Assembly: GCA_041671505.1 (NCBI GenBank)
Contig: JBAZBK010000015.1
Location: 62,001-126,000, forward strand
From: JACPDH01 sp041671505
GTDB taxonomy: Bacteria > Acidobacteriota > Thermoanaerobaculia > Gp7-AA8
DNA length: 64,000 bases
Reading direction: 5' to 3'
Shown in pieces: positions 9,464 to 17,022 of the stretch (positions within the stretch are counted from its first letter, which is position 1; every line of letters begins with the position of its first letter). A model generated the notes under the pieces. The model did not search any database, had not been told where the DNA came from, and was given only the letters and a program-made list of their open reading frames with translations. The position numbers and the translations under genes are program-made.

Positions 9464-9750
9464 ACATGTTCCAGATTGCCACGGGTGCAAACGGTGAAAT
9501 TCTTCTCTCGGGAAGGCTCGACGCCTCCCAGATCGACAGCGCGCGATCCGTGCTCCTCGCATTGACCGAGAGCCGCGTCGTCGACTTCTCGAAGCTCGAA
9601 TACATCGCGAGCGCCGGCCTGGGAGTGCTGCTGGCCGCGCAGAAGAAACTGAGCGAGAAAGGCTGCGCGCTGAAGCTCGTCAACTTGAACAACCACATCC
9701 GCGACGTGCTTCACTTTTCGGGATTCGACCAGGTCTTCGAGATCGAGTGA
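9460..9750 (+). CDS. STAS-domain anti-sigma factor antagonist
   Basis: The 96-residue protein is a single STAS domain (SpoIIAA/RsbV type). The phosphorylatable serine is in the YIASAGLGVLL motif at about residue 51, after the conserved VVDFSKLEYI strand. It would be phosphorylated by the preceding ATPase and dephosphorylated by the PP2C protein. The start is either GTG 9460, in a 4-base overlap with the upstream stop and GGAG 5 bases before, or ATG 9466. A strong terminator follows. Confidence 0.88.
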   Translation: MNMFQIATGANGEILLSGRLDASQIDSARSVLLALTESRVVDFSKLEYIASAGLGVLLAAQKKLSEKGCALKLVNLNNHIRDVLHFSGFDQVFEIE

Positions 9751-9760
9751 TGTCCGTGAG

Positions 9761-9785
9761 GGGAGGGATGCCTCCCTTTTTCTTT
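9761..9785 (+). terminator. Intrinsic terminator of the partner-switching operon
   Basis: GGGAGG / CCTCCC stem (9761-9766, 9771-9776) with a 4-base loop, followed by TTTTTCTTT. It lies 10 bases behind the STAS stop codon. Confidence 0.85.
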
Positions 9786-9804
9786 CGCTTCCCGGCCCGG
9801 CCGG

Positions 9805-9831
9805 CCAACTTTTCGCCCGATGAACTGTACT
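9805..9831 (+). promoter_or_regulatory. Candidate ECF-type promoter element overlapping the sigma gene start
   Basis: CCAACTTTT (9805-9813), 12 bases, then TGTACT (9826-9831). The same two boxes with the same 12-base spacing occur at 11124-11150 before the repeat-protein gene. The AACTTT core resembles the -35 of ECF sigma promoters. This copy overlaps the annotated ATG (9820), which leaves either the promoter or the start codon in doubt. Confidence 0.45.
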
Positions 9832-10386
9832 ACTGACAACGAAGACAACGAATGCATCCGCCGCTGCCTGGCTGGAGATGCCGACGCATTCGAAGGGCTG
9901 GTGGTGCGCTATCAGCGGCCCGTCTTCAACGTGATCCTCAGAATGGTGCAGAACCGGGAAGATGCGAGCGAACTCTGTCAGTCGGCCTTTCTGAAGGCCT
10001 ACCTCAATCTCGCGGCATTCGAGACCGGGCGAAAGTTTTTCAGCTGGATCTGCCGGATAGCGATGAACGACTCGATCAACTTCCTCTCCTCAAGACGGCC
10101 ATCCGAGCCGGTTCCGGCGGACTATCAATCGTCAGAAGCGAACCCTGCGGAGACGCTCGAGGCGAACGAGCTCAAGGGAATGATCGACGACGCGATCGCG
10201 CTCCTGAGCCCCGAGCACAGATCGGTCATCGTGCTGCGGCACTTCACGCAGTGCTCTTACGAGGAGATCGCGGAAACGCTCCACATTCCGGAGAAGACGG
10301 TCAAGTCGCGTCTGTTCGACGCGCGACGGACGCTCCGCGACCGGCTCGTGGCAAGGGGTTACGCACGGAGGCTCTCGCATGCCTGA
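9820..10386 (+). CDS. ECF-subfamily RNA polymerase sigma factor
   Basis: This is a 188-residue sigma-70 family ECF protein. Region 2 contains RYQRPVFNVILRMVQN and the DASELCQSAFLKAY segment; region 4 contains LSPEHRSVIVLRHFTQCSYEEIAE and a KTVKSRLFDARR recognition helix. The gene overlaps the anti-sigma gene by 8 bases. No Shine-Dalgarno sequence precedes the ATG at 9820, and a promoter-like motif overlaps it; no other start would leave region 2 complete. Sigma-anti-sigma-target order suggests an autoregulated unit for envelope stress. Confidence 0.92.
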   Translation: MNCTTDNEDNECIRRCLAGDADAFEGLVVRYQRPVFNVILRMVQNREDASELCQSAFLKAYLNLAAFETGRKFFSWICRIAMNDSINFLSSRRPSEPVPADYQSSEANPAETLEANELKGMIDDAIALLSPEHRSVIVLRHFTQCSYEEIAETLHIPEKTVKSRLFDARRTLRDRLVARGYARRLSHA

Positions 10387-11122
10387 ACCGCGAACGTTCG
10401 AGCTCATCCAGAGCCGCATCGACAATGCTCTCGATCCCGCGGGGCGGGCCGAGCTCGACGCGATCCTCTCGTCCGACGACGAGGCGCGGAAGCTCGACGC
10501 CGACTACGGCAGGCTGAACGAGCTGCTGGAAGGAGTTCCCGCCGAGGAACCTCCCGGATCGATGGTCGAGGCCGTGATGGCCAGGGTCCGAAGCGAGACG
10601 CGGAACGCTCCGGTTCAGTTCGTCGATCGGAGAAGCGAGAGAGAACGCCGGCGGTCGATCGTGGCCAGGTTCGGCCTCGGTCTCGCCGCGGTGCTCGCCG
10701 CCGCGTTCGTGCTCGTGCCGTCCCTCAGGAATTCGGTCGATCCGCGCCACGCAAGTGGAACGATGATCGAACAACAACTGCCGGGAACGACTCGCGAGAT
10801 TCCGATGCGTGGCAGCCAGATCTCCGGAACGATCAGGGTCACGACGGCTGGAGATCGGGTGGCCCTCGACTTCGCCTTCGACGGCGAGGCGACCCGCGAC
10901 GTGCGCGCCGCGTTCGATCCCGCGCAGCTCTCGATCGAGCTTCCCGAAGGGATCGCAGGCGCTCCAGCGAGTCCGTTCGGCGCGGGCTTCGTGTCAGTCG
11001 AACCGGAAGGAGGCCGCGCAGCGCTTCGCTTCGTCCGGAAGGGCGAAGGGGCTGCGCGTGTCTCGCTGAGCGTCGTTCAGGGCGACGATTTCTTCGAAAC
11101 GACGATTGAATTGCCGAAGTAG
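10379..11122 (+). CDS. Membrane-anchored anti-sigma factor (non-zinc type)
   Basis: The 247-residue protein has an N-terminal cytosolic domain of about 85 residues resembling anti-sigma factors (FELIQSRIDNALDP, LDADYGRLNELL), but without the HxxxCxxC zinc motif. A single membrane helix is at about 96-115 (FGLGLAAVLAAAFVLVPSL), followed by a periplasmic beta-rich domain (120-247). It overlaps the sigma gene by 8 bases. The periplasmic part may be the sensor; PrsW-type proteases encoded nearby (5601-7139, 15827-16852) are candidate regulators by analogy with RsiW. Confidence 0.75.
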   Translation: MPEPRTFELIQSRIDNALDPAGRAELDAILSSDDEARKLDADYGRLNELLEGVPAEEPPGSMVEAVMARVRSETRNAPVQFVDRRSERERRRSIVARFGLGLAAVLAAAFVLVPSLRNSVDPRHASGTMIEQQLPGTTREIPMRGSQISGTIRVTTAGDRVALDFAFDGEATRDVRAAFDPAQLSIELPEGIAGAPASPFGAGFVSVEPEGGRAALRFVRKGEGAARVSLSVVQGDDFFETTIELPK

Positions 11123-11123
11123 A

Positions 11124-11150
11124 CCAACTTTTTTAGCGAGTCCGTGTATT
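11124..11150 (+). promoter_or_regulatory. Candidate ECF promoter of the repeat-protein gene
   Basis: CCAACTTTT (11124-11132), 12 bases, TGTATT (11145-11150): the same spacing as the motif before the sigma gene. It begins 1 base behind the anti-sigma stop. A start near 11157 gives a leader of about 40 bases with a strong AGGAGGGG at 11186-11193. Confidence 0.55.
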
Positions 11151-11196
11151 TAGAGAAAGTCCCCGGAAAACCGGATGCCGTAATCAGGAGGGGTGC

Positions 11197-12627
11197 ATGA
11201 AGAACTCTCAGAAGATACTCATCGGTTTCGCGATCGTAGCGGTCGCCATCATCGCGATCGTTGCCGTGAAGTATCCGCCGGTGGAGTCGCCGGACGCGCA
11301 GGGCTCGATCGGCGCGGTCCAGAAGTTCCGCGACGAGCAGATCAAGCCGGCGGACGTCGTCCTCGGTGACGAGCAGAGCCGCAGGGTGGAATCGGCTCTA
11401 TATGGATCGCTTCTCGAGCAGGCCGCGGGTCTGCAGAGCTTCTCGGCCGACCTGGCGAGTTTCTCGCGCGGCCTCGAGAATCGCGATCAGATCGAAGCCT
11501 TCTCGACGGCTCTCGCCAGCCGTGAAGATGCGCTCGGAAAGAGCGCTCTGATGGCCGCCGCCGACCTTCAGTCGAAGGATCAGTTAGCGAGCTTCAAGAA
11601 CGACCTGCAGAGCATCTCGAAGGGTTTCGAGAACCGCAGCAACCTCGGCGTGAAGGAGCTGCAGTCGTTCGAGACGAGTCTCGCGAACATGCAGCAGGAC
11701 CTTCAGGCGAAAGAAGTGCTCGCCTCGAAGAACCTGGTCGAAGCGCAGTCGAGGCTCGACAGCATCCAGAAGCTCGGCAGCAAGGCCGACTCGCTCGAGA
11801 GCATGAAGGCGGATCTCGCCAGCATCTCCGACGCACTTGCGTCTCGCGATCAGATGGAGAGCAAGGTGCTGGAAGCGAAGATGCTCGGCAACCGCGTCGA
11901 CCAGCTCGGCGTTCGCGTCCTCGAGCAGAAGTCGCTGCTCGGCGTGAAGCAGGATCTCGCTGCGATCGAGAAGGACCTCGGCAACAAGGCCGACCTTGCG
12001 AGCCGCGCCGACGCGCTCGGGAGCAAAGCGGCAGAGTTCCTCGGTCTCTCGACGAGGCTCGAATCGCGCGCACTCGGCAACATGAGCTCCAGGCTCGAGT
12101 CGCGCAATCTCGAATCGAAATCGCTGCTCGGTCTCAAGGAGATGATCGGTTCGGTCTCGAAGGGTCTCGAGAGCCGTCAGGGACTCGAATCGAAGAGCCT
12201 CGGCAGCATGCAGCAGGAGCTGGCGTGCTTCGAGAAGACGCTCGGCAGCCGTGAGGCTGACCTGAATCAGAAGTTCTCCCTCGGCATGAAGTCGGAGCTC
12301 GCCGCGATCAACAATCACCTCGACAACAGGGAGAACCTCTCGGCCAAGTTCGACCTTGCCAGCAAGAGCGATCTGGCTGCGAAGAGCGGACTCGGAAGCA
12401 AGGACAACCTCGCGTCGAAGGACAACCTCGGAAGCCAGAGCGATCTCGCCTCGAAGAGCGGACTCTCGAACCGCGACTCGCTGGGAGCGTTCAACAACTA
12501 CCTCGGCAGCCTCAGCAAGACGCTCGAGAGCAAGTCGGGTCTCGCTAGCCGCGAGAACGACCTCGGCGCGAAGACCCAGGAGCTGCAGAATCGCGCGGCA
12601 GACCTGCAGAGCAAGTCGAACTTCTGA
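11197..12627 (+). CDS. Membrane-anchored low-complexity repeat protein, unknown function
   Basis: This 476-residue protein is not one I recognise. Residues 7-24 form a single N-terminal membrane anchor (ILIGFAIVAVAIIAIVAV). The rest is almost entirely degenerate repeats rich in Leu, Ser, Lys, Asp and Asn, with the motif L-x-S-K/R every 6-11 residues. At about 385-430 it becomes a regular hexapeptide: DLASKS, DLAAKS, GLGSKD, NLASKD, NLGSQS, DLASKS, GLSNRD. It should be periplasmic or extracytoplasmic and helical or solenoid-like. It has its own ECF-like promoter and strong ribosome binding site, so it is probably the main local target of the ECF sigma factor. Coiled-coil spacer, cell-wall contact or desiccation protein are possibilities only. 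Confidence 0.75.
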   Translation: MKNSQKILIGFAIVAVAIIAIVAVKYPPVESPDAQGSIGAVQKFRDEQIKPADVVLGDEQSRRVESALYGSLLEQAAGLQSFSADLASFSRGLENRDQIEAFSTALASREDALGKSALMAAADLQSKDQLASFKNDLQSISKGFENRSNLGVKELQSFETSLANMQQDLQAKEVLASKNLVEAQSRLDSIQKLGSKADSLESMKADLASISDALASRDQMESKVLEAKMLGNRVDQLGVRVLEQKSLLGVKQDLAAIEKDLGNKADLASRADALGSKAAEFLGLSTRLESRALGNMSSRLESRNLESKSLLGLKEMIGSVSKGLESRQGLESKSLGSMQQELACFEKTLGSREADLNQKFSLGMKSELAAINNHLDNRENLSAKFDLASKSDLAAKSGLGSKDNLASKDNLGSQSDLASKSGLSNRDSLGAFNNYLGSLSKTLESKSGLASRENDLGAKTQELQNRAADLQSKSNF

Positions 12628-12655
12628 TCGCCACGAAACGCTGTCGTACGACGAA

Positions 12656-12688
12656 GCCGCGACCCGACGAGGGTCGCGGCTTTTCGTT
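12656..12688 (+). terminator. Intrinsic terminator
   Basis: GCCGCGACCC / GGGTCGCGGC stem (12656-12665, 12671-12680), 5-base loop, TTTTCGTT tail. It lies 28 bases behind the repeat-protein stop. Confidence 0.85.
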
Positions 12689-12785
12689 GCGTGGCGCGAT
12701 CGGCGTAGCGCGGTCGCACCGGCGCCGGATCAACAGGGTTGGGCGTGGCATCCCGGATAGCGTGGAATCGCTCGACGAATTGCTG

Positions 12786-12812
12786 TTGCAACTCTCCCCA
12801 AACGGATAGAAT
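12786..12812 (+). promoter_or_regulatory. Candidate sigma-70 promoter
   Basis: TTGCAA (12786-12791), 15-base spacer, TAGAAT (12807-12812), 43 bases before the ATG of the protease-barrel gene. The spacer is short, so confidence is limited. Confidence 0.35.
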
Positions 12813-12855
12813 CGGAACATTCCCTGAATCGAACGAGGTCGTCAAGGAGGCCTTG

Positions 12856-15801
12856 ATGAAGTGGTTCCACCGCGGTCTGTGGCTGCTTCTTATCCTCTGT
12901 CTGGCCACTCCTGCCTTCGGACAGTTGTTCCGGCGACAGCACGGCCAGCTCGACCTCATCTACTACGACAAGCAGCACGAATACCTGACATACCATCTCG
13001 CGCGCTCGTTCGAGAACTCGCTCTCGTACCATCGCAAGCTCTTCGACTACACGCCGACCGAGCCGATCGTGATTCTCTTCCAGGACTTCGGCGATTACGG
13101 CCACGGCGGAACGTCGACCGTTCCGTGGAACTACCTGAGCATCGGCATCGAGCCGTTCGACTACGTCTACGAAACGATGCCGGCGAACGAGCGGATGAAC
13201 TGGCTGATGCACCACGAGCTCGTTCATGTCGTCGCGACCGACAAGGGAGCGGACCGCGATCTCACGTTCCGGAGGCTCTTCGGCGGCAAGGTCGCGCCGG
13301 AGCAGGAAGCTCCGCTCGCGATCTTCTACAGCTACCTTACGAGTCCGCGCTGGTACGCGCCGCGCTGGTATCACGAAGGCATCGCCGTCTTTCTCGAGAC
13401 CTGGATGGCCGGAGGGATGGGGCGCGCGCTCGGCGGCTACGACGAGATGGTCTTCCGGACGATGGTGCTCGACGACGCGTACTTCTACGACGTCGTCGGG
13501 CTCGAATCCGAAGGCAAGACGATCGACTTCCAGGTCGGCCAGAACTCGTACTTGTACGGCACTCGCTTCATGAGCTACCTCGCCGACCAGTACGGCCCGG
13601 AAAAGCTGATGGCCTGGGTGAATCGCACGCCGGGGAGTAAGGCCTACTTCTCGAGCCAGTTCAAAAAGGTTTACGGGACGTCGCTCGACGCGGAGTGGGA
13701 GAAGTGGATCGCGTTCGAAAAGAAGTGGCAGGCGACGAACCTCGAAGAGGTGAGGAAGTACCCAACATCGACCGGAGACGAGCGGAGGATCACGAAGCGC
13801 GCGCTCGGATCGGTGTCGCGCAGCTACTACGACCGCGACACGAAGCAACTCTACGCGGCGGTGAACTTCCCCGGCAGCTCGGCGCAGGTGATCCGCTACG
13901 ACCCGGAGAGCGGCAAGGGGACGAAGCTGACCGACGTGACCGGTCCCGCACTCTATTACGTCGCCTCGCTCGCGTACGACGCGAAGGGGAAGAAGCTCTT
14001 CTACACGACGGACAACAGCCGCGGATGGCGCGACATCAACGAGATCAACCTCGCGACGGGCAAGCGCAGGATGCTGCTCAAGGATGCGAGGACAGGCGAC
14101 CTCGTCATCAACCCCGCGGACCAGTCGTTGTGGGGCGTGCAGCACCACAACGGACTTTCGACGCTCCTCAGGATCCCGCCGCCTTACAAGCAGTGGAGCG
14201 AGGTGCTGACGCTCGATTACGGCCGCGACATCTTCGACCTCGACATCTCGCCCGACGGGAAGACTCTGTCGTCCGCGCTGATCGACGTCACGGGGCGGCA
14301 GCAGCTGGTCGTGATGTCGATCGAGAAGCTGCTCGCAGGAGACAGCTCGTTCGACGTCGTCTACGAGTTCGCCAACAACGCTCCGGAGAACTTCGTCTTC
14401 TCTCCCGACGGGCGCTATCTCTACGGCTCGAGCTACTACAGCGGCGTGTCGAATATCTTCCGCATCGAGCTGGCGACGAAGAAGCTCGAGGCTCTCACGA
14501 ACGCCGAGAGCGGCTACTTCCGCCCGATGCCGATCTCCGACGACCGGATGTTCGCGTACCGCTACATGGCGGACGGTTTCGTCCCGGTGACGCTTCCGAT
14601 CAAGGTGCACGAGGACGTGAACGCTGTCCGTTATCTCGGCCAGGACGTGGTGGAGAAGCATCCCGAGCTGAAGGGATGGAAGGCGGGCTCCCCGGGGGAC
14701 ATCGATCTCGACACGGTGACGACCTCGGTCGGGGAGTACCACTCGCTCAAGGCGGTGCGCTTCGCCTCGATGTTCCCGATCGTCGAGGGCTACAAGGACT
14801 CCGCCGCGTTAGGCATGAGGTTCAACTTCTCCGATCCGCTCGGGCTTCAGTCGTTCAAGGTCAACGCCCTGGTCGGGACCGACGGCTCGCTCCCGAGCGA
14901 CGAGAAGTACCACGTCTACGCCGACTACAACTACCAGAACTGGGAAGCGACCTTCGGCTACAACGCGACCGACTTCTACGATCTGTTCGGGCCGACGAAG
15001 GTGAGCCGCAAGGGCTACGCGACCACAGTCTCGTACGACGACTTCCTGATCTTCGAGCGCCCGAGGACTCTCGATTATTCGCTCAGCGTCGGCTACTACG
15101 CCGATCTCGACACGCTCCCCGATTTCCAGAACGTGCCGACGGCGGTGTCCGACTACGTGACCGGCGCGGCTCGGCTCGACTACAAGAACCTCAAGCGGAC
15201 GATCGGCGCGGTCGACGTCGAGAAGGGTGTCGAGTGGAGCCTGCGCGCGCGCGTCAACTACGTCGAGTCGGAAGTCCTGCCGCGCGTCTACGGAACGTTC
15301 GACGTCGGCGTGCCGTTGCCGCTCGATCACTCGTCGCTCTGGCTGCGCACTGCGGCGGGAAGCTCGTTCAACTCCGAGCCCGACGACGAGTTCGGCAACT
15401 TCTACTTTGGCGGCTTCGGCAACAACTACGTCGACTACAAGGACGCGCAGCGCTTTCACGAGTACTACAGCTTCCCGGGCGTGGAGATCAACGAGATCCC
15501 GGGAACCGACTTCGGCAAGGCGATGCTCGAGTGGACGCTCCCGGCGATGCGCTTCAGGCGGCTGGGGGTGCAGGGGATCTACGCGAACTGGGCGCGCCTC
15601 TCGCTATTCGGCTCCGGCCTCGTGACCGACATGACCGACGACGAGCTGCGGCGGGAGAACGTGAACGTCGGCGGACAGATCGACGTCTCGGTCGTCCTCT
15701 TCTCCAACCTCGACGCGATGCTCTCGTTCGGCTACGCGAGGGCGTTCGAGCATGGCGACGAGGACGACGAGGTCATGATCTCGCTCAGGCTGCTGAAGTG
15801 A
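12856..15801 (+). CDS. Gluzincin-like metalloprotease - beta-propeller - outer-membrane beta-barrel fusion
   Basis: The 981-residue protein has a signal peptide (1-22). Residues of about 30-300 look like a gluzincin peptidase: HELVH at 120-124 (HExxH) and a downstream WYHEGIAVFLE glutamate at 174. About 310-600 are propeller blades (ISPDGKTLSS, FSPDGRYLYGSSYY). About 640-981 resemble an outer-membrane beta-barrel of alternating aromatic strands, ending in a terminal strand VMISLRLLK. AGGAGG lies 5 bases before ATG 12856; the frame is open to 12739 but that part is not protein-like. A surface-exposed or periplasmic protease anchored by its own barrel is the natural reading; zinc binding is inferred from motif only. 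Confidence 0.78.
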   Translation: MKWFHRGLWLLLILCLATPAFGQLFRRQHGQLDLIYYDKQHEYLTYHLARSFENSLSYHRKLFDYTPTEPIVILFQDFGDYGHGGTSTVPWNYLSIGIEPFDYVYETMPANERMNWLMHHELVHVVATDKGADRDLTFRRLFGGKVAPEQEAPLAIFYSYLTSPRWYAPRWYHEGIAVFLETWMAGGMGRALGGYDEMVFRTMVLDDAYFYDVVGLESEGKTIDFQVGQNSYLYGTRFMSYLADQYGPEKLMAWVNRTPGSKAYFSSQFKKVYGTSLDAEWEKWIAFEKKWQATNLEEVRKYPTSTGDERRITKRALGSVSRSYYDRDTKQLYAAVNFPGSSAQVIRYDPESGKGTKLTDVTGPALYYVASLAYDAKGKKLFYTTDNSRGWRDINEINLATGKRRMLLKDARTGDLVINPADQSLWGVQHHNGLSTLLRIPPPYKQWSEVLTLDYGRDIFDLDISPDGKTLSSALIDVTGRQQLVVMSIEKLLAGDSSFDVVYEFANNAPENFVFSPDGRYLYGSSYYSGVSNIFRIELATKKLEALTNAESGYFRPMPISDDRMFAYRYMADGFVPVTLPIKVHEDVNAVRYLGQDVVEKHPELKGWKAGSPGDIDLDTVTTSVGEYHSLKAVRFASMFPIVEGYKDSAALGMRFNFSDPLGLQSFKVNALVGTDGSLPSDEKYHVYADYNYQNWEATFGYNATDFYDLFGPTKVSRKGYATTVSYDDFLIFERPRTLDYSLSVGYYADLDTLPDFQNVPTAVSDYVTGAARLDYKNLKRTIGAVDVEKGVEWSLRARVNYVESEVLPRVYGTFDVGVPLPLDHSSLWLRTAAGSSFNSEPDDEFGNFYFGGFGNNYVDYKDAQRFHEYYSFPGVEINEIPGTDFGKAMLEWTLPAMRFRRLGVQGIYANWARLSLFGSGLVTDMTDDELRRENVNVGGQIDVSVVLFSNLDAMLSFGYARAFEHGDEDDEVMISLRLLK

Positions 15802-15826
15802 AGCGGAACGGGATTCTGCCGAAGCC

Positions 15827-16852
15827 ATGACCGGAAGCACCCTCGATCTCGCGCTCAAGCTGCTCGTCGGAGTGGCTCCGGTCGTGCTGTTTCTCGTGAC
15901 GCTCGTCTATCTCGACAGCTACAAGCTGGTGAAGCTGCGCCGGATCCTCCTCGTGGTGCTGGTCGGAGGACTGGCCGCGCTCGCATGCTACGCGGTGAAT
16001 CGCTACCTGCTCGACGGTCTCGCCGTTTCGCGGAAGCTGCTGACCGGAATCGCGGCTCCGATCGTCGAAGAGAGCTTCAAGGCGGCGCTGATCTTCGCGA
16101 TGATCCGCGCGCGACGGATCGGGTTTCTCGCCGACGCCGCGATCCAGGGATTCGCCGTCGGAACGGGCTTCGCCCTCGTGGAGAACTTCTACTACCTCGC
16201 CGCGCTCCCCGACTCCTCCGTGGTTCTCTGGCTCATCCGCGGATTCGGCACTGCGATCATGCACGGCGGCACGACCGCGCTCTTCGCGATCATCAGCAAA
16301 GGCCTGACGCAGAGCCTCGACCGGCCAAGGATCAAGTCGTTCCTGCCGGGCCTCGCGCTTGCGATCGTGATCCATGCGCTCTTCAATCAGTTCCTGCTCA
16401 CTCCCTTGCACTCGACGCTGCTCGTCCTCGTGATCCTCCCGTACCTCCTGACGTACTTCTTCAACCGGAGCGAGAAGAAGCTGCAGGCGTGGCTCGGCAG
16501 CGGCTTCGACATGGACAATGAGGTGCTGCGGCTGATCAACTCGGGCCAGTTCACGACGTCGCCGATCGGCCTCTACCTCAAGTCTCTGCGGATGTTCTAT
16601 CCGGGCGAAGTCCTCGCCGACATGGTCTGCTACCTGCGGCTTCACACCGAGCTTTCGCTTCGCGCGAAGGGGATTCTCATGATGCGCGAAAGCGGACTGC
16701 CGGTGAAGCCAGACCCGACGGTGAGGGAAAAGCTCGACGAGCTCAACTACCTGCGCGGCTCGATCGGGAAGACGGCGATGATGAGCCTCACACCGATCCT
16801 CCGCTCGAGCGAGCAGGACCTCTGGCAGTTGCAGGTGCTCGAAGAGAGCTGA
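15827..16852 (+). CDS. PrsW-family glutamic-type intramembrane protease
   Basis: The 341-residue protein has about eight membrane segments up to residue 215 and a cytosolic helical tail. PrsW signature motifs are present: APIVEESFKAAL, GFALVENFYYLA, IMHGGTTALF and IHALFNQF. Start ATG is 25 bases behind the protease-barrel stop, so the two are probably co-transcribed. Unlike the PrsW protein at 5601-7139 there is no FHA domain. The family cleaves membrane-bound anti-sigma factors; the ECF anti-sigma at 10379-11122 is a possible substrate, by inference. Confidence 0.85.
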   Translation: MTGSTLDLALKLLVGVAPVVLFLVTLVYLDSYKLVKLRRILLVVLVGGLAALACYAVNRYLLDGLAVSRKLLTGIAAPIVEESFKAALIFAMIRARRIGFLADAAIQGFAVGTGFALVENFYYLAALPDSSVVLWLIRGFGTAIMHGGTTALFAIISKGLTQSLDRPRIKSFLPGLALAIVIHALFNQFLLTPLHSTLLVLVILPYLLTYFFNRSEKKLQAWLGSGFDMDNEVLRLINSGQFTTSPIGLYLKSLRMFYPGEVLADMVCYLRLHTELSLRAKGILMMRESGLPVKPDPTVREKLDELNYLRGSIGKTAMMSLTPILRSSEQDLWQLQVLEES

Positions 16853-17022
16853 AAGCGCCGGACCTTCCCGCGTTGGGCCCCGATTCGTCCAGCGACAGAT
16901 TCGTGGCGCAGGACATCGACTTCCCTCCGGCTTCGCGCGACATGCTGCCAGGCATTCGCTCGTCGCCGCGCTCACGTTTTCCCTGTGTTAACGTCTACCT
17001 CTTCGGATCGATGGGGGACTTC

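Noticed and set aside
13695..15830. A 711-codon open frame overlapping the protease-barrel gene in another frame
   Set aside because: Arg-rich composition, no domain, and full overlap with a gene that has signal peptide, motifs and ribosome binding site. Similar long shadows lie at 12730-14742, 28438-30978 and 42846-45680; GC-rich codon use creates them.
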